Shown: piece after piece, positions 34,042 to 41,168 of the stretch
Position numbering within the stretch: the stretch's first letter is position 1
How the letters are laid out: every line of letters starts with the position of its first letter
NCBI RefSeq assembly: GCF_020733705.1
Contig: NZ_JAJFZM010000017.1
Location: forward strand, 62,001 to 126,000
Source of the DNA: Nocardia australiensis
Lineage (GTDB): Bacteria > Actinomycetota > Actinomycetes > Mycobacteriales > Mycobacteriaceae
Length of the DNA stretch: 64,000 nt
Direction: 5' to 3'
Program-made: the position numbers and the translations under genes
Notes under the pieces: generated by a model
Seen by the model: only the letters and a program-made list of their open reading frames with translations
The model's database searches: none
Told to the model about the DNA's origin: nothing

Positions 34042-34848
34042 ATGCTGACCATCGGCGAGCTGGCGTCGTACGCCGGAGTGACGGTGCGGGCGGTGCGGCA
34101 CTATCACGCCAAGGGGCTGCTGCCGGAGCCGGAGCGGGACCACTCAGGCTATCGGAGGTACAACGGCGGCGCCGTGGTCGAGCTGATCAAGATCCGGACC
34201 CTCGCCGAGGCCGGGGTCCCGCTGGCGCGAGTGCGGGAGCTGCTACAGGCCGACGAGGAAGAGTTCGCCGTGGCGGTCGCAGACATCGATAGGCGGCTTC
34301 GGGCGGAGATCCGGGAGCGGCAGCGGCACCGCGAGCGGATCGCCCGCCTGGCCTCCGGGGACAGCCTGGCACTGCCCCCGGAGGTGGTCGAGTTTCTCGA
34401 CCGACTGCGGGAGCTCGGGGTCGACGAGCGGATCGTCCAGGTCGAACGCGACGGATGGATCCCGCTGGCCGCGCACTCACCCGAGCGAGTCTCGGGGTGG
34501 ATGGCACGCAAACGGGAGCAGATCGCCGACCCGCAGCTCATCGACATCTATCTCACCCTGGGCCACGCTTTCGACCGGACCGACAACGACCCACGGCTGG
34601 CCGAGCTGGCCGACGAGCTAGCCGCCTACATCACGCAGTTGGCCGACGAGCACGGCGAGGACTACGTCGGCGATGTAGACATCGAGCCACCGTTCGCCAA
34701 GCTGCTGGACGCACTGGCGTTCGACACCGCGCCGCCGGCCCGTCGGCTGGTCGAGCTGCTGAAGAAGCGAGGCTGGACCGGCTGGACCAAGCTCGAGCGC
34801 GTGGAGCCAACACGGGGTGTGGCCGGAACAGCACTGGAAGGGAGGTGA
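34042..34848 (+). CDS. MerR-family transcriptional regulator
   Basis: A 268-aa regulator with the MerR N-terminal winged helix, MLTIGELASYAGVTVRAVRH, then YHAKGLLPEPERDHSGYRRY. A dimerisation coiled coil follows (RRLRAEIRERQRHRERIARL), with a roughly 150-residue C-terminal domain that has no cysteine cluster. It is therefore not a metal sensor of the classical type and more likely senses an organic ligand. It follows the hydrolase by 29 nt and probably acts at the dyad at 33146. A perfect hairpin terminator follows. Confidence 0.88.
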   Translation: MLTIGELASYAGVTVRAVRHYHAKGLLPEPERDHSGYRRYNGGAVVELIKIRTLAEAGVPLARVRELLQADEEEFAVAVADIDRRLRAEIRERQRHRERIARLASGDSLALPPEVVEFLDRLRELGVDERIVQVERDGWIPLAAHSPERVSGWMARKREQIADPQLIDIYLTLGHAFDRTDNDPRLAELADELAAYITQLADEHGEDYVGDVDIEPPFAKLLDALAFDTAPPARRLVELLKKRGWTGWTKLERVEPTRGVAGTALEGR

Positions 34849-34857
34849 CCAACGCAC

Positions 34858-34885
34858 AGAGACCCCAGCCGAAGCTGGGGTCTCT
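34858..34885 (+). terminator. Strong intrinsic terminator after the MerR gene
   Basis: AGAGACCCCAGC (34858-34869) and GCTGGGGTCTCT (34874-34885) form a perfect 12-bp stem with a CGAA tetraloop, followed by TGTGT. It starts 10 nt past the MerR stop codon. Confidence 0.85.
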
Positions 34886-35245
34886 TGTGTCACACCGACC
34901 GTTGCGCGAGCAATATCCTCTGCGCCCCGGCCTCGGAAAGAGAGCCTGTCACACCCGGCCGGAATCGGCACGTCGTAGAAATCCCGTTTGCAAGACCCAT
35001 CGCACGTGCAGCTGTACGGCCGGTCACACGCTATGCGTTCTGGGGAAATCGTCGACCGACGGCATGATTAGATAACGAAACAGCATCAACGTTGTCGTCC
35101 TGTGACCAAACTGTTCGACTCGTGACCTCGGCTCACGATCGCCGGCCGGGCGATCCGGCACTTTGATAGTCGTCCCCGCCAAACCGCTTGCGACACAAGC
35201 ACAATCAACGGCGGCCGCGGTCTGGGGCACGGATCGATGCCGATG
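34886..35245. other. Intergenic stretch with no recognised feature
   Basis: The 360-nt gap between the MerR-cassette terminator and the convergent acyl-CoA ligase shows no credible gene, RNA or long palindrome. It may mark the edge of an inserted cassette, but no flanking repeat was found. Confidence 0.45.
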
Positions 35246-36670
35246 CTATCGACCGGCGGACTCGTCCCCGGCGTCGGTTGACCGCCCGCCTCGATCGCCC
35301 TCGGCAAGCACAAGCGCAAGAGCGTGACGATCGAGCTTTCCGCGCGGTGTGCGTGGCAGGCGCTCGACCGTGCGGACCCGCACCGGCATGCTCGGACTCG
35401 GCAATGTGGCTCGCAAATGCCGCCATATCTCCGCGGCGCTCGGGACGTCGTCATCGACCACGATCGCCGCGGCGGGCACCTCGCCCATGCGCGCGTCGGG
35501 GACTCCGACGCAGGCGGCCTCTGCGATACCCGGTATCGCGGTGAGAGCCGCCTCGACATCGGCGGGTTCCACATTGAGACCGCCGCGGATCAGGGTGTCG
35601 CCGACACGACCGAACAAGCGCAGCCGGTTACCGAGCACCTCTCCCCTGTCGCCCACAGACATCCAGCCGTCGACCGGCCCATCGACCACGCCGTCCTCGG
35701 TGAGGTAACCATCGAACAGCATGTCGCTGCGCACGAACACTCGGCCGGCGCGGATTTCCGCCTCCACGCCATCGAACAGTTCCCCGGCCGAATTCTCGTC
35801 GGTGGACCCGAGTTCCCGATCGAAAGATACGAAACTCAATTCCGACGCGCCATAGAAGTGCACGAGCGACGCATCCGGCAAGATCTGTTGCAGCGCTTGC
35901 CGTCCCGTGCGCGGCCAGCGCGCCGCCGAGGACAGCACCTCGCGAACACGCCGGAACGGCCCCTCCCCTGACCGCACCACGTCCCAAGCGATGGTGGGCA
36001 CCGAATACAGATGTGTCGCACCGTCATTCAGCGACTGCACGACCGGTCGCAGGTCCACCATCGCGCCCCGGGTGAGAGCATGTAGCGCGCCATAGAGGAA
36101 ATGGGTGTGATCGAGGACACCGGGCACCGCGACACGATCGCGGCGGCCGATATCGAATGTCGCATCGGAGCGGTCGAGGGTCGTTGCCCACGAACTCTGA
36201 TTGCGCAGGAACAACTTCGGCTCCCCCGTGGTGCCAGAGGTGACGCCGACCAGCAGTTCGGTGCCGGGACGGGCCCGGCCCGAAACGCCGTCGGATTCCA
36301 ACGCGGCGGCCGTCTGGATCGCACCGTCGAATCCGAGTCTTCGTAGTCGGCGGTGCTGGTGCGAAGCGGCAACGACCGCACCGGGTTTCGAAAGCTCGAG
36401 CACCCTGTTCAGCTGGCTCGGCAGCAGGTGCCGGTGTAGTAGCACGACGCTGATACCGGCGTACGCGGCCGCGGTGACGGCGACCAGCGATTCGACATCG
36501 GATGTGGGCAGCACGGCGACGCGGTTCATACCATCGAGCCCGGCCGCAGTGCGGGTGACCCGCGACCAGAACTCGCGGTAGCCGACACTCTCACGGGCGG
36601 ATACGACGGCCGTCGACTCCGGGAATTCAGCGGTTTGCCCGGCGATGCGCTCGGCCAGCAACTCAGTCAT
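35246..36670 (-). CDS. Acyl-CoA synthetase / AMP-dependent ligase in the biotin operon
   Basis: A 474-aa ANL-superfamily enzyme that activates a carboxylic acid as acyl-AMP and then acyl-CoA. The phosphate-binding loop is VGVTSGTTGEPKLFLR, the A5 motif is VHFYGASELSFVS, A7 is WMSVGDRGEV, and the catalytic C-terminal lysine is in TPRGKLDRHAL. ATG 36670 overlaps the bioN stop by 8 nt, so it is the last gene of the bioY operon. A second, shorter ligase is in the same operon. The acid is unknown; biotin, a biotin precursor or a biotin catabolite are candidates because of the context. Confidence 0.85.
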   Translation of the reverse strand: MTELLAERIAGQTAEFPESTAVVSARESVGYREFWSRVTRTAAGLDGMNRVAVLPTSDVESLVAVTAAAYAGISVVLLHRHLLPSQLNRVLELSKPGAVVAASHQHRRLRRLGFDGAIQTAAALESDGVSGRARPGTELLVGVTSGTTGEPKLFLRNQSSWATTLDRSDATFDIGRRDRVAVPGVLDHTHFLYGALHALTRGAMVDLRPVVQSLNDGATHLYSVPTIAWDVVRSGEGPFRRVREVLSSAARWPRTGRQALQQILPDASLVHFYGASELSFVSFDRELGSTDENSAGELFDGVEAEIRAGRVFVRSDMLFDGYLTEDGVVDGPVDGWMSVGDRGEVLGNRLRLFGRVGDTLIRGGLNVEPADVEAALTAIPGIAEAACVGVPDARMGEVPAAAIVVDDDVPSAAEIWRHLRATLPSPSMPVRVRTVERLPRTPRGKLDRHALALVLAEGDRGGRSTDAGDESAGR

Positions 36671-37265
36671 CGTCGACCCCCCGTGCGGCGAGGGCGTCGC
36701 CCATCGCATCAGCGGTGCGCAGCGCCCGTACCAGTACCGGCGTCGCCAATGCCGTCATCGACCATTGCAACCCGCGTGCCCGCCGTGCCTGGGCAACGTC
36801 GTGCACGATTTCGGTCAGCAACGGGACACAGCGGATGGCCAACGCCAGCATCAGCCCGACCCGATCCGGATCGACCCCGACCTTCCGCAGCGGGCCGAGC
36901 GCACGCGTCACGGTGTCGAGCATGTCGGTCACCCGGGTGGTGAGCGTGACCAGCGCCGCGAGCGCCACGGAGATCAGCAGTACCCCACACACCACGACCG
37001 CACGCGCGGGCGAGGTGATCAGCATTTGGAATACCGCGATGATCAGCAACATCCACACCACCGGACGCAGCTGCGCCACCGCGACGGTGAACGGGATACG
37101 CGCCAACGCGAACAATCCCGCCGCTACCACGCCGGCTACGCCGACCTCCAGTGGATTGTGCACGAATACCGTCGCCGTCACGATCGACACGATCAACAGC
37201 AATAGTTTCGCCCCGGCGGGCATCCGGTGCAGTGGCGAATCCCCGGGCCGGTACAGGCCGATCAT
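36663..37265 (-). CDS. bioN: Energy-coupling factor transmembrane protein (BioN-like)
   Basis: The 200-aa T-component of an ECF-type vitamin importer. About five membrane helices are visible, such as LLLLIVSIVTATVFVHNPL. The two ATPase-coupling Ala-Arg-Gly motifs appear near the C terminus as QARRARGLQ and ALAARGVDD. It overlaps bioM by 4 nt and the following ligase by 8 nt. With BioM and BioY it would form the tripartite biotin importer BioMNY. Specificity for biotin comes from the linked bioY. Confidence 0.88.
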   Translation of the reverse strand: MIGLYRPGDSPLHRMPAGAKLLLLIVSIVTATVFVHNPLEVGVAGVVAAGLFALARIPFTVAVAQLRPVVWMLLIIAVFQMLITSPARAVVVCGVLLISVALAALVTLTTRVTDMLDTVTRALGPLRKVGVDPDRVGLMLALAIRCVPLLTEIVHDVAQARRARGLQWSMTALATPVLVRALRTADAMGDALAARGVDDD

Positions 37266-37942
37266 CCGACCGATTCCCGGTAAGCGGGTACGGCAGCATC
37301 GGGTGCGCCGTCGAACGCGACGGCACCGTCGTCGATGACGATCACACGCTCGAAACTCTCCAGCAGCGCCAACTGATGCGTTACGACGATCACCTGCTGG
37401 TCCATGGCGTCCAGGGCTTCGGCGACCACCCTGGCATTGCGCAGATCCAGCAGCGTGGTCGGTTCATCGGCAATGATCACCTCGGGCCTGCGTATGAGGA
37501 CCGCGCCGATGGCGAGCAACTGTTTCTGTCCGCCTGAGAGCAGATGCGAGGGATGCTCGCCATGCTCGTGCAGCCCGAATCGAACCAGCGTCTCCTCGAC
37601 GCGCGCGGCGACCTCCCCCTTGCTGAGCCCAGTCCGGCGCAGCGAGAACGCGAGATCCTCCGAGACGGTCGGCATGACGATCTGGGTATCGGGATCGGTG
37701 AAGACGAACCCGACCTTGCGGCGGACCCGCGCCCCCTTCTTCGCCGCGTCCACCCCGTCGACCGTGACGGTGCCGGATGTCGGCGCAAGCAACCCATTGA
37801 TCATGCGCGCCAGTGTCGATTTGCCGGACCCATTGGATCCGATGATGCCGACGCGACGCTCAGTGATGCGAAGGTCGATGCCGTGCAACACTTTCCGCTC
37901 GCCGAAGCGGTGGCTCACCGAATCGAAGACAATCTCACTCAT
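37262..37942 (-). CDS. bioM: Energy-coupling factor ATP-binding protein (BioM-like)
   Basis: The 226-aa ABC ATPase of the biotin ECF transporter. Walker A is GSNGSGKSTLARMING, the Q-loop is GFVFTDPDTQIVMPT, the signature LLSGGQKQLLAIGA, and Walker B VIIADEPTTLLDLR, with the H-loop in VVTHQLALLE. Its ATG at 37942 overlaps the stop of a 27-codon ORF carried by an 80-bp inserted repeat. Without that repeat it would directly overlap the thiolase stop codon, so translation of bioM now depends on or is insulated by the insertion. Confidence 0.92.
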   Translation of the reverse strand: MSEIVFDSVSHRFGERKVLHGIDLRITERRVGIIGSNGSGKSTLARMINGLLAPTSGTVTVDGVDAAKKGARVRRKVGFVFTDPDTQIVMPTVSEDLAFSLRRTGLSKGEVAARVEETLVRFGLHEHGEHPSHLLSGGQKQLLAIGAVLIRRPEVIIADEPTTLLDLRNARVVAEALDAMDQQVIVVTHQLALLESFERVIVIDDGAVAFDGAPDAAVPAYRESVG

Positions 37943-38025
37943 GACTCCACCTCGCTAGCGCTCGCCTCCATCACGAGCGAGTGCTCAGCTGTGCCTATTG
38001 TTCGCTCGCTACGCTCACTCATGAC
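37934..38025 (-). repeat. MIRU-like inserted element with 12-bp direct repeats
   Basis: CTCACTCATGAC occurs at 37934-37945 and again at 38014-38025, exactly 80 bp apart, bracketing a short spacer between the thiolase and bioM. The spacer is rich in GAGCG and GCGAGC motifs (minus strand GAGCGTAGCGAGCGAAC near its start). Removing one repeat unit restores a simple ATGA stop/start overlap. This is the arrangement described for mycobacterial interspersed repetitive units (MIRU): insertion at an ATGA junction, duplication of the junction, and a short in-frame ORF overlapping both neighbours. Confidence 0.8.
37939..38022 (-). CDS. 27-codon ORF inside the MIRU-like element
   Basis: The ORF starts MSERSERTIGT at 38022, its ATG overlapping the thiolase TGA, and its own TGA (37941-37939) overlaps the bioM ATG. 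It therefore keeps an unbroken chain of translational coupling across the insertion. The peptide (Ser/Glu-rich, no recognisable domain) may matter only as a means of passing ribosomes on. Whether it has a function of its own is unknown. Confidence 0.5.
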   Translation of the reverse strand: MSERSERTIGTAEHSLVMEASASEVES

Positions 38026-39146
38026 ACCCGCTCCACGAGCATGGCGATGCCCTGCCCGCCGCCGATGGCGCAGGCCGCGAGCCCCAGCGCGGGGCCGTCC
38101 GGCCGCAGCATCTGACTTGCCAACCGCACCAACAAGATAGCGCCCGACGCACCCCACGGATGCCCCATGGCGATGGCACCACCCTGTGGGCAGAGCTTGG
38201 CTTCGTCCAGCCCCAGTTCGTCCGACACCGCGAGCACGACCGAAGCGAACGCCTCGGTGATCTCGACAATGCCGAGGTCTGTCGGGTCGATTCCAGTGCG
38301 CCGCAACAGTTTGCGGATCGCGGGCACCGGCCCGAGACCGGGGTACGCCGGATCCGACCCGGCTACCGCCGACCCGAGTATCCGCAGCGCGGGCAGCCCT
38401 GCGGCCGCGGACTCGCTGGTGACCGCCACCGCCGCGGCGCCATCGGAGATACCGCACGAATTGCCCGCCGTTGCCGTCCCGTCGACGCCGAAACTGGGAC
38501 GCAATCGCGCCAGCCGAGCCTGTGTCATGCCCGCGCGGATGCGTTCATCCCGGTGTACATCACCGATCGGCACGATCTCCGGCGCGAAGTCGGCGGCCGC
38601 GGCGAGAGTGTGCGAGCGCGCGGCGTACGCATCCTGTCGTTCGCGGCTGATGCCACGTACGCGCGCGAGATCATCGGCGGCCACACCCATGTCAGGATCG
38701 GGAAAGCCTTGCGGCGCAAAGGGAGCGCGGGTGTATCGCACTGGTTCGGCATCCGCGACCGGCGGCCAGAACCGCCACGGCGCGGTGCTGGCCGATTCGA
38801 CGCCGCCGGCCAGAATGAGTTCATCGGCGCCGGATTGCACGCGTAACGCCGCCTGCATAATCGCGTCGAGGCCGGACCCGCACTGGCGATCAACGGTGAC
38901 GCCGGGAACCTGGACACCGAGACCGGCCCGCAGCGCGGCGATCCGCGCCGGATCACCGCCTGGTCCGAGGCAGTTGCCGAGGACGACATCGTCCACCTCG
39001 GCGTCCATGCCCACCGCGCGTAGCGACGACAGCACCTCACGCAGTACCGGAGCGGCCAGATCGGTGGTCGTCAGGTCGGCGAACCCGTGCCCGGCATTGC
39101 CGATCGGTGTTCGACGCGTCGCTACCAGCACGGGGATCCGGTTCAT
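38019..39146 (-). CDS. Thiolase (acetyl-CoA acyltransferase family)
   Basis: A 375-aa thiolase, catalysing thiolytic cleavage or Claisen condensation of acyl-CoAs. All catalytic elements are present: nucleophile Cys89 in VDRQCGSGLDAIMQ, the NSCGISDGAAAV segment, His in MGHPWGASGAIL and the second Cys in ACAIGGGQGIAML. It overlaps the upstream ligase by 4 nt (ATGA) and sits inside the bioY-bioMN operon. Thiolase plus two ligases suggests either shortening of a biotin-like side chain or assembly of a pimelate-type precursor. Neither is shown by sequence. Confidence 0.88.
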   Translation of the reverse strand: MNRIPVLVATRRTPIGNAGHGFADLTTTDLAAPVLREVLSSLRAVGMDAEVDDVVLGNCLGPGGDPARIAALRAGLGVQVPGVTVDRQCGSGLDAIMQAALRVQSGADELILAGGVESASTAPWRFWPPVADAEPVRYTRAPFAPQGFPDPDMGVAADDLARVRGISRERQDAYAARSHTLAAAADFAPEIVPIGDVHRDERIRAGMTQARLARLRPSFGVDGTATAGNSCGISDGAAAVAVTSESAAAGLPALRILGSAVAGSDPAYPGLGPVPAIRKLLRRTGIDPTDLGIVEITEAFASVVLAVSDELGLDEAKLCPQGGAIAMGHPWGASGAILLVRLASQMLRPDGPALGLAACAIGGGQGIAMLVERVS

Positions 39147-40267
39147 GTCAGCAAGTCTTTCAGGCGGCCACGGGCCACCTTGCCGCTGTTGGTGCGAGGC
39201 AGCACCGGGAACGGAACCCAGCGACGGGGCATGGCCTCCTTAGTCAGCACCCGGCGCGCCTGCGCGCGGACCACGTCGATATCGACGGCACCATCGAGTT
39301 GCACTGCGGCGGTGACCGTTTCGCCGAACACCGCGTGCGGCGTCCCGATAACGGCCACCGCGGCGACGCCGTGGCATGTCTCGAGGATTCGTTCGACATC
39401 CTCGGCGACGACCGTGGTGCCACCGACATTGATCGCGAATTCGCCCCTGCCGCGAACGGTGAGTTCGCGATCCTCACCGAGTTCGGCGATATCGCCGACA
39501 CCGAACCATTCCGGAGCGCCGATCACGGCGTAGGGGGTTCGGACGTAGAGCAGCCCGTCGCGGACCTCGGCATCGACATCGCGCACCAAACGCAGTGGTT
39601 CGGGAACCCGCCGCGCCGCGACCAGCGAGACTTCCGCCGATCCGTAGTACTCGATGATCTCGACGCCGTCCGCCGCCACGCGTGCTCCGTCATCCAGGGC
39701 GATGCCCGCCACGACCGCCGTCCGCAGTTTCGGCGCCTTGCCAACCACTTCGCGAAGCACCGCGGGTACCGCGTGCACCACGGTGGCCCGCGACGGATCG
39801 TCGGTCACGCACGCACCGCGCCACAGCGCGTGCAACGCGCCGAACAGATGCATCGTCGCGTGCAAGGGGCCGGTGATCAGCACCCGGTCGGCCGGATCGA
39901 TGCCGGTGATCGTGGTGAACATCGGGAAGCTGTCGTACCAGGACGCCGCCGTGCGGACGAGCGGGCGCGGACGCCCGGTCGAACCCGACGTTGTCACCAG
40001 CAGAAACGCCGAAGACGGGAGGCTCGTGCGGGTGGTGCGCGCATCAGGGTTCTCGACAACCACCGGGACTCCGCGCCGGGCGGCGGCGCACACACAGATC
40101 AACGCGTCCGCGACCTCCAGCCTCGACGCGTCGTAGACGAGTACGTCCGGAGTTTGTTGCCGATTCCACTGCTCGATCGCATGGTCCAGTTCGCCGTAGG
40201 TGTACGCGCGCCCCTCGAGCTCGATGGCAGGTCGATCCGCGGCACCGCCGAGTTCGCGACTAGGCAC
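39143..40267 (-). CDS. Short AMP-dependent acyl-CoA synthetase-like protein
   Basis: A 374-aa ANL-superfamily protein, about 120 residues shorter than usual; most of the missing length is in the N-terminal subdomain. The phosphate loop reads TTSGSTGRPRPLVR, with Arg in place of the usual Lys after the Pro. A5 is EYYGSAEVSLVA, A7 GVGDIAELGED, and the catalytic lysine is in RTNSGKVARGRL. It starts at GTG 40267, overlapping bioY, and is coupled to the thiolase by ATGA. It resembles the other ligase of the operon. Activity is likely but not assured. Confidence 0.78.
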   Translation of the reverse strand: MPSRELGGAADRPAIELEGRAYTYGELDHAIEQWNRQQTPDVLVYDASRLEVADALICVCAAARRGVPVVVENPDARTTRTSLPSSAFLLVTTSGSTGRPRPLVRTAASWYDSFPMFTTITGIDPADRVLITGPLHATMHLFGALHALWRGACVTDDPSRATVVHAVPAVLREVVGKAPKLRTAVVAGIALDDGARVAADGVEIIEYYGSAEVSLVAARRVPEPLRLVRDVDAEVRDGLLYVRTPYAVIGAPEWFGVGDIAELGEDRELTVRGRGEFAINVGGTTVVAEDVERILETCHGVAAVAVIGTPHAVFGETVTAAVQLDGAVDIDVVRAQARRVLTKEAMPRRWVPFPVLPRTNSGKVARGRLKDLLT

Positions 40268-40856
40268 GAATCAGGCCAGGGTAGGCGCGGTGCACGCCCT
40301 TGGCGACGACTGTCGCGACGACCACCTTGACCAGGTCGCCGGGAATGAACGCGAAATTGGTGGTGATGGCGTGACCAACGCCGAGATCGGTGCGCAGCAG
40401 CACTCCGATGGTGCCGAACAGGTAAATGATCACGAGCCCGCCGAATGCGTTGATCAGCAGACCGAGAACGATCGGGTACTTCGGCAGAATCCGGGCGGTC
40501 AGCAGACCGATGATCAGCGTCGCGGGAATCCAGCCGATGAGATAACCGGCGCTGGGGCCGGCCAGCGCCGTCAGCCCGGTCCGGCCACCGGAGAGCAACG
40601 GCAGCCCAATCAAGGTCAGCGCGAGGAAAACCAGAACCGCCGCCGTGCCCTTGCGCGCCCCGAGAACCGCGCCGGCCAGGATGACACCGAGGGTCTGTAC
40701 CGTGATCGGCACGCCGCTGAATCCGACTGTGATGGCGCCGGGCAAGCCCAATGCCGCGATCAGCGCCGCGAATACGGCGATCTGCGCCATATCCCGCGAG
40801 GAAAGAGCCACCCTCGATTTCTGAGGGTTCTCGACACCATCCACGACGTCCTCCAT
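40260..40856 (-). CDS. bioY: Biotin transporter substrate-binding subunit BioY
   Basis: The 198-aa S-component of the biotin ECF importer, with six predicted helices. Family motifs include AALGLPGAITVGFSGVPITV, QTLGVILAGAVLGARKG and LAGPSAGYLIGW. The gene heads a six-cistron operon (bioY, ligase, thiolase, bioM, bioN, ligase). ATG 40856 contains GGAGG right after the start, so a GTG at 40844 preceded by that GGAGG is an alternative. A perfect palindrome 7 nt upstream matches the BioQ-type biotin operator. Confidence 0.93.
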   Translation of the reverse strand: MEDVVDGVENPQKSRVALSSRDMAQIAVFAALIAALGLPGAITVGFSGVPITVQTLGVILAGAVLGARKGTAAVLVFLALTLIGLPLLSGGRTGLTALAGPSAGYLIGWIPATLIIGLLTARILPKYPIVLGLLINAFGGLVIIYLFGTIGVLLRTDLGVGHAITTNFAFIPGDLVKVVVATVVAKGVHRAYPGLIRA

Positions 40857-40862
40857 TACAAA

Positions 40863-40879
40863 CTTGAACGACGTTCAAG
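40863..40879. promoter_or_regulatory. BioQ-like operator upstream of bioY
   Basis: CTTGAAC-gac-GTTCAAG is a perfect 7-bp inverted repeat with a 3-nt spacer, ending 7 nt before the bioY start. It matches the TGAAC-N3-GTT type palindrome reported for the TetR-family biotin regulator BioQ of corynebacteria and mycobacteria. No bioQ gene is in the window, so the regulator would act from elsewhere. Confidence 0.75.
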
Positions 40880-41168
40880 ATAACAGGCGGCGTTGTCACG
40901 GGCTCACCGCATGCCCGGGTCAGCGGTGAGGCCCCGAATAGGCAGCGCGGTATGCAGCAAGGTGCGAGATTCACCGTCCTCGAGATCAACATCGAGTACG
41001 CGTTCGATGCGAGCCGGACTACGGCACACCGGTCCGAATGAGTGACCGAATCCAGCAAAGCGCCGATAGCGACACCGCCGCCCGCGCATCCTGAATCCGG
41101 ACGCCACGGCTGGCGGGGTTTCGCCGGTAGGTGCGAATACCGATGCTCACCGACCGAATCGAGGAAGT

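Noticed and set aside
40880..41168. Short frames between bioY and mmsA
   Set aside because: No motif, and codon pattern is not sustained; only the mmsA ribosome site (GAGGAAG) is convincing.
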